Of a stretch of 64,000 bases of DNA, positions 54,219 to 63,795 are shown piece by piece (the stretch's first letter is position 1; each line of letters starts with the position of its first letter). The notes under the pieces are model-generated. The model saw only the letters and a list, made by a program, of their open reading frames with translations, made no database searches and had not been told where the DNA came from. Source of the stretch: Nostoc linckia FACHB-104 (GTDB taxonomy: Bacteria; Cyanobacteriota; Cyanobacteriia; Cyanobacteriales; Nostocaceae). Made by a program: the position numbers and the translations under genes. The DNA lies in NCBI RefSeq assembly GCF_014696615.1, contig NZ_JACJQJ010000009.1:124001-188000 (forward strand). Direction: 5' to 3'.

Positions 54219-54535
54219 GGGTTAATAGGCTGCTTCAAATCTCGTCTTATCAATTAACATCAAATCCTCTATACGATTTTTCGGATAATTATGTTAACTG
54301 GACAGCCAAGACGTGAAATTGTGTTAATTCCTCTGCAAATAGGAATTAATTATTAACCCAACAACCTAAAATAGCGTTGCTAAACTATCTGTCTCAGCGA
54401 AAGTTTTTGAATGTTGCGCTTTTACCTGCGGAATAATTAAATTTTTGATGTTTCTGAAGCCTGATCGCTTATTAGCAAAAATGTGAGAGGTTAAGAATCT
54501 CCCCCCTGTCATTCTGTTATCTGCTCACACAAATG
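54219..54535. other. Intergenic region, nothing recognised
   Basis: About 317 bp between two leftward genes. AT-rich, likely containing the promoter of the EEP gene near 54230-54300. No repeat or ORF stood out. Confidence 0.45.
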
Positions 54536-54736
54536 CTATTCTTCGTCGGGAAGAACCCATTTTGGCGGTTCCATGAATTTTCGCCGCAGTCGTTCTTCCG
54601 CAAGCGCCAGCATTTGATCTAAAGAAGTCTCTTCAATAAATTGTGCAGCAGCTTCTCTAAATTCAATATTGGGACATTTATCCCCTAAAACACAACCGTT
54701 AACGCAGGCTTCCGCGCAATTAATTTTTTGCTCCAC
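54536..54736 (-). CDS. Small Cys-containing conserved hypothetical protein
   Basis: A 66-aa acidic protein beginning MEQKINCAEACVNGCVLGDK with four cysteines in the first 21 residues (C-x3-C-x3-C-x5-C), which could bind a metal, then an amphipathic helix LDQMLALAEERLRRKF. I recall such proteins as widespread in cyanobacteria, without function. GTG start, with a GAGAGG Shine-Dalgarno upstream. Confidence 0.7.
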   Translation of the reverse strand: MEQKINCAEACVNGCVLGDKCPNIEFREAAAQFIEETSLDQMLALAEERLRRKFMEPPKWVLPDEE

Positions 54737-54999
54737 AGTGAATCCCTCTCTAGTAAGAGCTTTTTTCTACTCTTCAGATAAATCTTACCTTGCTTGTTGC
54801 TCCCTGATTGGTTTAAATACTTACCATTCTTTAGTATATAATTCCTCGATCCCGTAACTTCTGCCCTTAGTAAGAGACGAGATATACCTGAAAACAAACT
54901 GTAAATTCTACCCTTTGACCTTTTCCCCTTTCACCTTTCCCCATCTTATACAAATGTACCTGCTAGTCTCATAATATAGATTTGTGAAAAAGGGCGCTC

Positions 55000-56394
55000 A
55001 TGTCGGAAGTATTTGCCACTACTGGAACCATTGCCGCGATCGCAACTGCTGTTGTCCCGCAGCAGGGTAGCGTTGGCATTGTGCGGGTGTCTGGTTCCCA
55101 AGCGATCGCGATCGCCCAAATTCTCTTTCATGCTCCTGGTCGTCAAGTTTGGGAAAGTCACCGCATTCTTTATGGTTATATTCGCCATCCCCAGAGCAAA
55201 AAACTGGTGGATGAAGCTTTGTTGTTGATTATGCAAGCACCCCGTTCATACACCCGAGAAGATGTGGTGGAATTTCATTGCCACGGGGGAATTATGGCGG
55301 TGCAGCAAGTATTGCAACTGTGTTTAGAAAATGGTGCAAGGCTAGCACAGCCGGGAGAATTTACCCTACGCGCCTTTTTAAATGGGCGATTGGATTTAAC
55401 GCAAGCTGAAGGTATTGCCGATTTAGTAGGAGCGCGATCGCCCCAAGCTGCTCAAACTGCTTTAGCTGGTTTACAAGGTAAATTAGCTCATCCCATCCGC
55501 CAGTTACGCGCTAACTGTTTGGATATTTTGGCAGAAATCGAAGCACGGATTGATTTTGAGGAAGACTTACCTCCGCTGGATGATAAAGCGATCATATCAG
55601 CAATTGATAGCATCGCCGCAGAAATTTCTCAATTATTGGCAACAAAAGACAAAGGCGAACTACTCCGCACAGGTTTAAAAGTAGCAATTGTTGGGCAGCC
55701 GAATGTGGGTAAATCCAGCTTGCTCAATGCTTGGAGCCGGAGCGATCGCGCTATTGTCACCGACTTACCTGGAACCACCCGCGATGTTGTGGAATCTCAG
55801 CTAGTTGTGGGCGGGATTCCCGTGCAGGTGCTAGATACAGCAGGCATTCGGGAGACAGAAGACCAAGTAGAAAAAATTGGCGTAGAGCGATCGCGCCGTG
55901 CTGCCAGTGCTGCTGATTTAGTACTATTAACCATCGATGCATCTGTAGGTTGGACGGCAGGCGATCAAGAAATTTACGAACAGGTGCAACACCGTCCCTT
56001 AATTTTGGTGATTAACAAAATTGATTTAGTCACAACAGATGTAAAAAATAATTTCCAATCCCAAATCCCAAATATAAAATCTCAAATTTTCACAGCAGCA
56101 GCACAAAACCAAGGTATTGAAGATTTAGAAACAGCTATTTTAGAAGTAGTGAAAGCTGGCAAAGTTCAAGCTGCTGATATGGATTTAGCAATTAACCAAA
56201 GACAAGCAGCAGCGTTAACAAAAGCCAAAATTTCTCTAGAGCAAGTACAAGTGACAATCACTCAACAACTACCCCTAGATTTTTGGACAATTGACTTACG
56301 TGATGCCATTCATGCATTAGGAGAAATTACTGGCGAGGAAGTTACAGAATCAGTTCTAGATAGGATTTTTAGTAAGTTTTGTATTGGCAAATAA
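55000..56394 (+). CDS. mnmE: tRNA uridine-5-carboxymethylaminomethyl modification GTPase MnmE
   Basis: With MnmG it installs cmnm5U34 in tRNA wobble positions. The 464-aa protein has the N-terminal THF-binding domain (to about 120), a helical domain, and the inserted G domain with [28 protein letters not shown] and NKID; the C-terminal catalytic Cys is present in CIGK. A stretch near 56052-56090 ([16 protein letters not shown]) looks like an intergenic repeat read in frame within the G domain. Complete and presumably functional. Confidence 0.96.
   Translation: MSEVFATTGTIAAIATAVVPQQGSVGIVRVSGSQAIAIAQILFHAPGRQVWESHRILYGYIRHPQSKKLVDEALLLIMQAPRSYTREDVVEFHCHGGIMAVQQVLQLCLENGARLAQPGEFTLRAFLNGRLDLTQAEGIADLVGARSPQAAQTALAGLQGKLAHPIRQLRANCLDILAEIEARIDFEEDLPPLDDKAIISAIDSIAAEISQLLATKDKGELLRTGLKVAIVGQPNVGKSSLLNAWSRSDRAIVTDLPGTTRDVVESQLVVGGIPVQVLDTAGIRETEDQVEKIGVERSRRAASAADLVLLTIDASVGWTAGDQEIYEQVQHRPLILVINKIDLVTTDVKNNFQSQIPNIKSQIFTAAAQNQGIEDLETAILEVVKAGKVQAADMDLAINQRQAAALTKAKISLEQVQVTITQQLPLDFWTIDLRDAIHALGEITGEEVTESVLDRIFSKFCIGK
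56052..56090. repeat. CCAAATC-type dispersed repeat inside mnmE
   Basis: CCAATCCCAAATCCCAAATA and its continuation match the AAATCCAAAATCC-type repeats seen between genes. They are read in frame after the NKID motif as about 13 residues, lengthening a loop before G5. Confidence 0.55.
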
Positions 56395-56421
56395 CTATAC
56401 ATTTAGATTTAGAATCACATT

Positions 56422-57192
56422 ATGTCCTTTATTGATGAAATTAATCAATTAAATGCTTTGATTGTGGGAGCTAATCAAGGCATTGGTTTCGGTTTTGTGA
56501 AAAAATTACTACAAGATACAAGAATTACTAAAATTTATGCAACTTATCGTCAATTAGAGTCATCCTCAGAGTTAATTAATTTAGCAGCAGAACATTCTGA
56601 GAAATTAAGTTGTTTACCTGTAGATATTACGGAAGAATTGCAAATCGCAGAAGCAACGCAAACAATCCGTAACCAAGTTAACAAGCTACACTTGGTAGTT
56701 AATTGTGTGGGATTACTTCATGACGGTACTGTGCAACCCGAAAAAAGTTTAAGGCAAATTAACCCAGAAAATTTACTGCGATACTTCCAAATCAACAGTA
56801 TTGGCTCTGTATTATTAGCTAAACATTTATTGCCTTTATTTAAACATAAAGAACGCAGCGTATTTGCTAGTATTTCTGCCAAAGTTGGTAGTATTGGCGA
56901 TAATCAATTAGGTGGGTGGTATGGTTATCGCGCCTCTAAAGCCGCACTGAATATGTTTATGCGTACAGTCGCAATTGAGTATGGCAGAAGTAGTCCAAAA
57001 ACCTTAGTAGTGACATTACATCCAGGGACAACAGATACACGTCTTTCTCGTCCTTTTCAAGGTAATGTACCGCCAGAAAAGTTATTTTCAGTAGAACGTA
57101 CTGTTAGTCAATTAATGAATGTTATTGAACAACTTCAGGAAGGCGATAGTGGGCAATTTTTCTCTTGGGATGGTAGCAGATTGCCTTGGTAA
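56422..57192 (+). CDS. Short-chain dehydrogenase/reductase (CsgA-like)
   Basis: A 256-aa SDR with the cofactor motif VGANQGIGFGFVKKL, NCVGLLHDG, a Ser in ISAKVGSIGD and YRASKAALNM. The G-A-N-Q-G-I-G pattern and overall sequence resemble the CsgA/C-factor-like clade. Substrate unknown. It is 27 bp downstream of mnmE and probably co-transcribed with it. Confidence 0.85.
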   Translation: MSFIDEINQLNALIVGANQGIGFGFVKKLLQDTRITKIYATYRQLESSSELINLAAEHSEKLSCLPVDITEELQIAEATQTIRNQVNKLHLVVNCVGLLHDGTVQPEKSLRQINPENLLRYFQINSIGSVLLAKHLLPLFKHKERSVFASISAKVGSIGDNQLGGWYGYRASKAALNMFMRTVAIEYGRSSPKTLVVTLHPGTTDTRLSRPFQGNVPPEKLFSVERTVSQLMNVIEQLQEGDSGQFFSWDGSRLPW

Positions 57193-57421
57193 GAGAAATT
57201 GTAGTATTTTTATACTTTACAAAATCTGCTGACTTTGACAAGGCTTTTATATTTGATGCCAACAAATTCAAATATTGTTTGCAATATGCTGTAATTTCTA
57301 AGGGCACAGCATTGCTGAGCCCCTAGATTATATTCTTTTTTTAAATTGGTATTAAATAACTTGTCCCTGGTTTAATGTTTTGATACCAATCTAAAATATA
57401 AAATCCAAAATTCAAAATAAA
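57193..57421. other. Convergent spacer SDR / hybrid kinase
   Basis: AT-rich, with AATCTAAAATATAAAATCC repeats at 57390-57418 of the type also found inside nifJ and mnmE. No clear terminator hairpin was seen. Confidence 0.5.
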
Positions 57422-60400
57422 TTATCGTTGCAGAATTTGCGCGATCGCCTGAATTAACTCGTCTGGATCGACTGGTTTGGAGAGATAGAACTGAAAACCA
57501 GCTTGCAGAGCTTGCTTTTTATTCATATCCCCGGCGTAGGCTGTTAAGGCGATCGCAGGAATTTTTCCCCCTTGTTCTCTAATCTCACGGATTAATGTAT
57601 AGCCGTCGATTTTGGGCATTCCAATATCCGCTAGCAAAATATCAGGTTGAGTTTGCTGGAGTAGCTGTAATGCTTCTGTGGCAGAAGATACGGAGATAAC
57701 GGTAGCGCCTGCTTCTTCTAAAATAAAATTAACTAAGTCTAGATTATCTAATTCGTCATCTACAGCTAACACCTGAATTCCCTGCAAACTCAGGCTATCT
57801 GTTATTGATTCTTCCACTGCTGTTTTTAATGTTGGTGTCAGTAATAAAGGTAAATTAACGGTGAAGGTAGCACCCTGTTCTATGCCTGGACTTTCGGCTT
57901 TGACAGTTCCGCCATGCAGTTCGACAATTTGCCGGACAATTGCCAATCCTAATCCTAAACCCCCAAAAGTTCTGGTGATACTACTATCAGCTTGCCGGAA
58001 ATAATCAAAGACGTAGGGTAGGAATTCGGGGTTGATACCTCTACCTGTATCTATAACTTGAATTTGCGCCTGTGAAACATTTTTCTCTAAACGAATTTCT
58101 ACCCTACCCCCATTAGGTGTGAACTTCACCGCATTCGAGAGCAAATTCCAGATAACTTGTTGCAATCGCGCTGCATCGCCTAATACTTGCCCAACATCAG
58201 CTGCAAAATCAGTGTGGATGGGAATTGCTTTAGCTGCGGCTGCTAATTGTACAGTTTCTACAGCTGCGTTAATAGTCTCTTTCAGGTCAACAGCATCAGA
58301 ATTTAAACTGAACTTACCCTGTAAAATGCGCGAAATATCCAAGATATCGTCAATTAGCTGGACTTGTAATTTGGCATTGCGCTCGATTGTTTCTAGCGCC
58401 ACGGCTGTTTTGTTGGCATTAAGATTGCCACTACGAAGTAATTTAGTCCAGCCGAGAATCGGACTCAATGGTGTTCGCAATTCATGAGAGAGGATAGCGA
58501 GAAATTCGTCTTTTGTGCGGTTGGCTGCTTCTGCTGCGGCTCTGGCACGTTTTTCGGCTTCGTAAAGTTGGGCACGAGCGATCGCACCTGCAGCTTGCTG
58601 TGATAAAGCTAAGATAAATGCCCTTTCATCTTGATTGAGTGCGGAAAATTCTTGAAAACAAAGGGTAATTCCTCCGACTGCTCGACCTTCAAGCATTAGA
58701 GGTAAGGAAATCCAAGCAGCATAATCATAATTAGCATAGATATCTGCCAGATGAGGATAGTGCGTGACTCGCTGCTCTAGAGACTCTTCCCAAATCGGTT
58801 TGCCAGTACGCACTGCATCCGATAGGGGAGATGATACGTTAACGGCAACTCTCTGCCAACTTTTGACTACCTCTACTTGAAAACCTATAGAATGAATGAT
58901 TTCTAATTCCTTGCCATTCTCACAGACAACAGCTACTAAAGCCGCCGCAGCACCTAAAACAGCAAAGCTTTGTTCTACAATTACTTCCGCGACTTCAGTC
59001 GGTGTCAGCGATTCGGAAAGGGCAGTGGTAACTAACTGTAAACTAGCGTTACGGTTAGCAGTTTGCTTTACTTGTTGATAAAGTCGAGCATTAGCGATCG
59101 CCATCGCTGCTCGGTCTGCGATATCTTGAAATAATCTGCGGTCTTCGTTGCTATAAGGTTCTCCAGTCCTTTCCCGCGAAATACTCACGGTGCCAATAAT
59201 TTGTTCTTGCACCTTCAACGGTATCATTAACAAACTATAAACGCCGTAGCGCTCTACATAAGGTAAATATTCTCGCTGAATAGATTTACGAATCTCCTCT
59301 GGTGAAACAACAGGCAAAAAAATTGTCTCGCCTGTTTGGGCGACATATCCTGTCATCCCATCATCAATAGAACGCCTTTGAGCGAGTAGCTTGCCAATAA
59401 ATTCCCGAACTTCGGGATTCACATGGTAAGAAGAAACCGTATCTAGCCAATGTTTATCCTGAGATAACAAACTCAAGACACAGGAATCACCAGTTAAATT
59501 GCCAATTAGTTGGGTGATAGTATCCAACAAAGTCTGCAAATCTAATCTAGCGGCGGCAAAAGTTTGTGATGCTTGCGCCAGAAACTTTTCACGTTGCTCT
59601 ATGCGTTGGCGATCGCTAATATCCTGAAATACCATCACACAAGTTGCAGGGCGATCGTACATTGCAGGTAAAGTATCAGCATGAACCAACAACGGGTAAA
59701 CACCAGTTGGGGTGTGCCAATTCAACTCTGCTCCTTGAATTGTTTCGCCACGCGTAACTCGAAATGTCGGCAGTTGCTCAGCTGGGATAAGTTTTCCTGT
59801 AGCATCGGTACAGTAAAAGTCTGTATCATATACTCCAGAGGGGCGATCGCTATATATTTCACCTCCTGCCATTTCTTTTGCTGCGTTATTGGAGAAGGTA
59901 AAACAAGTAGTATTTGGGTCAATAAATACTAAAGGAATAGGTAGCATATTTAACACATCTTCTAGCCATTGGCGTTGATTAGCTTGGGCTTGTGCTTGCT
60001 GCTGAAATACTTGTTCTAATTGCTTGCGGTCGTTAATATCAGTGGAAGTACCATACCAACGTGTAATTTTTCCTGTGCGATCGCGGTTAGGAATTGCCCT
60101 TGTCAAATGCCAGCGATAAGAGCCGTCAGCAATTTTTAAGCGACATTCTATTTGGTAATCGTTACCTGTAGCCACTGTTGACATCCAGGCATGGATACAT
60201 TGCTGTAAATCCTCTGGGTGAACCAGTGGATGCCAACCTTCAGCCAGGAGTTCTTGCAAATTTATACCAAAAGTATCCAAAGCTTGCTGGTTGAAGTATT
60301 CTAATTCACCATTAGGTTTACAAGTCCAAACTATATGAGGGATGACATCAATAACTTGCCGAAACCATTCTTCAGCTTGCTGCCCATTTTCCGTATATTT

Positions 60401-60700
60401 ACTGCAAATTTCTGTATTATCAAGCTGGACTACATTCAGTGTCGAATCGGTAGTGCAATCGCTATTATGGCAATTGAGTATTGCTGTAACTGTGTCATTA
60501 CTTTTGGCAACATAATTATTAACAGCATCAAGTTCTAAACTCCGGGCAAAACGTTCTACAAGTTCAGAACGGGAAATACCGCGTTTATGTGCCTCTTGCT
60601 GTAATAATTGCCAAGCCGTCTTTGTCAACGATAGGTTAACTGCCTGCTTCGCTTCTAATCCCCAATTTTGGATAAACTTACCCCTTTTATCACGCTTCAC
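57422..60700 (-). CDS. Hybrid histidine kinase with RHH-like N-terminus, PAS, GAF and receiver
   Basis: A 1092-aa multi-sensor kinase. N-terminus (about 1-58) resembles a ribbon-helix-helix: LSLTKTAWQLLQQEAHKRGI and SRSELVERFARSLEL. Then PAS (about 110-235), second PAS (about 245-370), GAF (about 380-550), second GAF (about 555-715), HisKA with LSHELRTPL (His 739), HATPase_c (about 845-960) and a complete C-terminal receiver (about 980-1090, DDELDN, LLADIGMP, LTAY, LSKP). It is soluble. No response-regulator partner adjoins. The signal is unknown. Confidence 0.9.
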   Translation of the reverse strand: MKRDKRGKFIQNWGLEAKQAVNLSLTKTAWQLLQQEAHKRGISRSELVERFARSLELDAVNNYVAKSNDTVTAILNCHNSDCTTDSTLNVVQLDNTEICSKYTENGQQAEEWFRQVIDVIPHIVWTCKPNGELEYFNQQALDTFGINLQELLAEGWHPLVHPEDLQQCIHAWMSTVATGNDYQIECRLKIADGSYRWHLTRAIPNRDRTGKITRWYGTSTDINDRKQLEQVFQQQAQAQANQRQWLEDVLNMLPIPLVFIDPNTTCFTFSNNAAKEMAGGEIYSDRPSGVYDTDFYCTDATGKLIPAEQLPTFRVTRGETIQGAELNWHTPTGVYPLLVHADTLPAMYDRPATCVMVFQDISDRQRIEQREKFLAQASQTFAAARLDLQTLLDTITQLIGNLTGDSCVLSLLSQDKHWLDTVSSYHVNPEVREFIGKLLAQRRSIDDGMTGYVAQTGETIFLPVVSPEEIRKSIQREYLPYVERYGVYSLLMIPLKVQEQIIGTVSISRERTGEPYSNEDRRLFQDIADRAAMAIANARLYQQVKQTANRNASLQLVTTALSESLTPTEVAEVIVEQSFAVLGAAAALVAVVCENGKELEIIHSIGFQVEVVKSWQRVAVNVSSPLSDAVRTGKPIWEESLEQRVTHYPHLADIYANYDYAAWISLPLMLEGRAVGGITLCFQEFSALNQDERAFILALSQQAAGAIARAQLYEAEKRARAAAEAANRTKDEFLAILSHELRTPLSPILGWTKLLRSGNLNANKTAVALETIERNAKLQVQLIDDILDISRILQGKFSLNSDAVDLKETINAAVETVQLAAAAKAIPIHTDFAADVGQVLGDAARLQQVIWNLLSNAVKFTPNGGRVEIRLEKNVSQAQIQVIDTGRGINPEFLPYVFDYFRQADSSITRTFGGLGLGLAIVRQIVELHGGTVKAESPGIEQGATFTVNLPLLLTPTLKTAVEESITDSLSLQGIQVLAVDDELDNLDLVNFILEEAGATVISVSSATEALQLLQQTQPDILLADIGMPKIDGYTLIREIREQGGKIPAIALTAYAGDMNKKQALQAGFQFYLSKPVDPDELIQAIAQILQR

Positions 60701-60824
60701 AGAGGCACTATCCCGTATACCTATATGGCTAAACTTATTAAATCACACAGGCTCATTTAAAAAATCAGACTGGCAGTTAGCTCATAATCTGTCAATTGGA
60801 AGATGACAATTAAATAAGTAGGAT

Positions 60825-60894
60825 TTGTCATTTGTCATTTGGTAATGGGTAATTGGTAATAATAATTTCTCCTTGTCCCCTTGCTCCCTCATCC
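60825..60894. repeat. Mixed heptamer repeats downstream of the alpha/beta hydrolase
   Basis: TTGTCATTTGTCATTTGG, then GGTAATGGGTAATTGGTAAT and CCTTGTCCCCTTGCTCCCTC-type units. They are typical STRR families that abut the hydrolase stop codon. Confidence 0.7.
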
Positions 60895-61737
60895 CTAATC
60901 CCCGTGCTGCTCTAGCCAATGTTGCAAATCTGCCACTACCTCTTTGTAATTAAGGTCATTATGTAGCTCATGATACGCTCCAGGATACAAAATTCGCAGT
61001 TTATCTTTGCCAGGAACTAACTCGTAAAATCTCTCTCCCCCTTCTGGTAAAGCTACCTTGTCAGCTTCACCGTGGAGAACGAGTAGCGGTAATTGCCACT
61101 CAGCAGCATGAGTATAAATCCAATCTACGGTAGCTAAATACTCCGTAGCTAAACGCGCAGTTCCTAAAGTATGACGTAGAGGATCTTGGGCGTAAGCAGC
61201 TAAAATCTTTTCATCACGGGAAGCTGAAGACAAATTAAGGCCAGTACTGAGGCTAAACTGCGGCCAGATGCGGGAGAGTAACTTACCTATAAATAGGCGG
61301 AATTTTGACACACCCACTCCCAAAGCAGGTGCTAAAGCGATCGCACCTTTTAAGGTAGATGCTTCATTGGGATAGTGCAAAATATAGTCTAAAACAACCA
61401 CTGCACCTAAACTTTGACCCATAATAAAAAGTGGGCATCCTGGCTGCTGAATCTGAATTAACTTGATGAAAGCTCTCAAGTCTTCACGAAACTCAGCCCA
61501 ACTATTAATATGGCCTCGCTGTCCTGGGGAACGTCCATTACCACGCATATCAAAAGCGTAGACAGCATATTGTTGAGGTATCAGTTGGTCAATAATATTT
61601 CCAAATCTACTACTATGCGCTCCTAATCCATGCACAATTACCAAGATTCCCCGTAATTGACCTTCTGGAAACCAGCTTTGGTAATAAAGGTCAAGTTCTC
61701 CCATACCTTTGAAAGTATCTTCGCTGTGGCAAACCAT
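60895..61737 (-). CDS. Alpha/beta hydrolase, monoacylglycerol-lipase-like
   Basis: A 280-aa serine hydrolase: oxyanion VHGLGAHSSRF, FDMRGNGRSPGQRGH, nucleophile GQSLGAVVVLD, acid LHGEADKVA and the His in YHELHND. The GxSxG and the R-G-H-G/N-R pattern resemble monoacylglycerol lipases and lysophospholipases (PldB-like). It lacks a signal peptide. Substrate prediction is tentative. Divergent from the plsC-like gene. Confidence 0.87.
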   Translation of the reverse strand: MVCHSEDTFKGMGELDLYYQSWFPEGQLRGILVIVHGLGAHSSRFGNIIDQLIPQQYAVYAFDMRGNGRSPGQRGHINSWAEFREDLRAFIKLIQIQQPGCPLFIMGQSLGAVVVLDYILHYPNEASTLKGAIALAPALGVGVSKFRLFIGKLLSRIWPQFSLSTGLNLSSASRDEKILAAYAQDPLRHTLGTARLATEYLATVDWIYTHAAEWQLPLLVLHGEADKVALPEGGERFYELVPGKDKLRILYPGAYHELHNDLNYKEVVADLQHWLEQHGD

Positions 61738-61741
61738 TTAA

Positions 61742-61835
61742 ATTTCAGATTTTAGATTTTGGATTATAAAGCCTTTTCTAGTACAGATTTATCTGCGTCT
61801 ATCTGTGTTCATCTTCTTCTATCGGCGGTTAATTT
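61742..61835. repeat. ATCTGCGTCTATCTGTGTTC-type repeat
   Basis: TTATCTGCGTCTATCTGTGT and nearby ATCGGCGGTTAA are intergenic members of the same family as the element inside nifJ at 38405-38495. It is preceded by CAGATTTTAGATTTTGGATT, the complement of the AAATCCAAAATC family. Confidence 0.65.
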
Positions 61836-61943
61836 TTTATTAATATTTTTATAACCAGAGATTGGTTAATAATTGCCCAACAAGAACTAAGATTTATCTA
61901 CAAATTCAATGAGGCTATTATTCACAATAATTCTAGTGCCGTT

Positions 61944-62933
61944 GTGACTCAAAACTACACAGAAGAGAACAATTATCAGAGATTTGCAAAAGACAAATTT
62001 GATTCTCCAAAAAATCAAACACAGTCACCCACCTTACCACCCTTGACCGCGGAAAGCATCAACCGAGTACGAGAAGGTTTAGCTGCGGCTGTTGATCCTG
62101 CTGTGCGTCAGCAGATTGCAGAAACACTGCAACAGTTAACACAAATGACTTCCCAGCATCCAGAACCACGAGTTAACGGTGGGGTGCGTCGTTTGGTGTT
62201 GCGATCGCTCATTCATACTTTTTTTCAAGTCCAGGTAGAATACTTAGAAAGATTTCCTCAACAACCAGCAATCTTAGCTGTCAACCATCTCCACCATATT
62301 GACCCCTTTCTTTTACTCAGCGAAATTCCTACTGCACCTTACTACTATATTTTGGGTGATGCTCGTACCCTTTATAACAAGTGGTGGAAACGCTTTATTT
62401 TAGGCTTTGCTGGTGGTGTCATCCCTTTAGAAAGGATGTGGAAAGAAGAATTTGCAGTAATTGCAGAAGCGAAAGCTGGAAGGAAAGAACTAGAGGAATT
62501 AGCAGCAGAAATTGAACAGAATGTTCCTAAAGGTACAGATATTCAAACATTAAGACAAATTGATCGCATTGTGCTAACAATTTTGAATCGTGGTGATGGA
62601 ATAGTTTTATTTCCTGAAGGACGACTCGGAGAAACTGAGGGAAATTTACACCTTCCTTTGAAGCGAGGAACTGTAATTTACGCTCTAAAATCTGGAGTGC
62701 CAATTGTACCAGTAGCGCTGATTGGTACTCATAATCTGTATTTAAGAAAAAAGTTAAATATTAGATTTGGTCAACCGTTATACTTTGCTCAAAATCCCAC
62801 TCCTAAGCGTCAGGAAGTTGAGCAAGTTGTCTTGAAATTGCAAAATGAAATGATAGCTCTTTTACCAACAGATTATCAAGAGCCAACTGGGCCAAAGTTA
62901 TTGTGTAATTTTCTCAATCACCTATTTTGGTAA
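61944..62933 (+). CDS. 1-acylglycerol-3-phosphate acyltransferase-like (PlsC family)
   Basis: A 329-aa acyltransferase of membrane lipid synthesis. Motif I NHLHHIDPF (H-x4-D), motif III LFPEGRLGET and motif IV VPIVPVALIG are all present; a disordered N-terminus of about 60 residues and an inserted helical segment (about 170-215, with ELEELAAEIEQN) are unusual relative to minimal PlsC. GTG start. Lysophosphatidate acylation is the likely reaction; other glycerolipid acyltransfers are possible. Confidence 0.85.
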   Translation: MTQNYTEENNYQRFAKDKFDSPKNQTQSPTLPPLTAESINRVREGLAAAVDPAVRQQIAETLQQLTQMTSQHPEPRVNGGVRRLVLRSLIHTFFQVQVEYLERFPQQPAILAVNHLHHIDPFLLLSEIPTAPYYYILGDARTLYNKWWKRFILGFAGGVIPLERMWKEEFAVIAEAKAGRKELEELAAEIEQNVPKGTDIQTLRQIDRIVLTILNRGDGIVLFPEGRLGETEGNLHLPLKRGTVIYALKSGVPIVPVALIGTHNLYLRKKLNIRFGQPLYFAQNPTPKRQEVEQVVLKLQNEMIALLPTDYQEPTGPKLLCNFLNHLFW

Positions 62934-63023
62934 AAACTTATTTAATTTAGTAATGCAGTTAAAGACTGGGGAAAGTTGCGTTAAGCTGGCGCTGACATAA
63001 CGCCAGTTGTGTAATTCCTATAA

Positions 63024-63431
63024 TTATTTTTCTAAAAAGTTCGTCACTTTGAAATTTGACGTACCCTCCCAACAGTGATTTAAACAGGCATTTACCCTAG
63101 CATTTGGTGTATCGGCTGATTCACTAGAGGCATTAAATTGTACTGCAGTCACAATATATTCAAAAATAATTACGCACTGTTTAGTAGGTGACATTCTCTC
63201 AACCACAATGGTTTCACCAATTTTGGGAATTTGTGGTAAATCCACAACAAACGTTTCCATTTTTGGTTTGTCTAGTGGATTTTTGAAACTAAAGTACTTA
63301 CAGTAAACAAGAACTTTCACAAATAGACCCACCAATACTAAATAGAAAGCTAAACAATCAGAATATAAACAATGAATACTGCTAAGTATCCTAATACGGC
63401 AAAGAGGATATAAATATATCATCAAAAGCAT
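63024..63431 (-). CDS. Hypothetical protein
   Basis: A 135-aa frame with a hydrophobic N-terminal half (TM about 27-47) and a soluble C-terminal half (METFVVDLPQIPKIGETIVV, NACLNHCWEGTSNFKV). The C-terminal part from ATG 63260 reads as protein-like; the N-terminal part is less convincing. No family recognised. A short form (63024-63260, 78 aa) is a real alternative. Confidence 0.45.
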   Translation of the reverse strand: MLLMIYLYPLCRIRILSSIHCLYSDCLAFYLVLVGLFVKVLVYCKYFSFKNPLDKPKMETFVVDLPQIPKIGETIVVERMSPTKQCVIIFEYIVTAVQFNASSESADTPNARVNACLNHCWEGTSNFKVTNFLEK

Positions 63432-63795
63432 TCAAAAGAAACCGGAACAAAGGAAATTTTATAATTAAATATTCAAATAATGTTGGCGACACATCAATAT
63501 ATTCTAGAGGGCATGGCAATGCCCCTACAATCTGTCGCACTCTTTTTTAAATTTAGTATTAGGTAATGGCTATTAAAAAAAGATTGAATAATTTTGCTGC
63601 GGTGTAGCTGTAGAGGGTATCTCTCACTCCACGAGAGTTATATGATGAATTTTCGTGCTTCATGTACGTGCAATTTACTGTTGCGATCGCACTTTTGTAA
63701 TGTCTGCCATTACTCCTGGGATAAAACGTAGGGTGGGCAATGTCAGATAATCACCAATGCCCACCCTACATCAATTGTGTTTGTTATCCCATTAC
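63432..63795. other. Intergenic region with a large inverted repeat
   Basis: Apart from the hairpin at 63728-63769, the stretch contains TCTCTCACTCCACGAGAGT (CTCTC/GAGAG inverted repeat near 63620) and one HIP1 site. No gene was recognised. Confidence 0.5.
63728..63769 (-). terminator. 15-bp inverted repeat downstream of argD
   Basis: GTAGGGTGGGCAATG pairs with CAATGCCCACCCTAC, one mismatch, loop of 12 bases. It lies 27 bp after the argD stop. This GTAGGGTGGGCA element is also a widespread cyanobacterial repeat, so a terminator role is likely but not exclusive. No clean U-run follows on the minus strand. Confidence 0.55.

Noticed and set aside
61742-61835. Small RNA gene upstream of the plsC-like gene
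   Set aside because: The sequence matches the dispersed ATCTGCGTCTATCTG repeat family and has no terminator.
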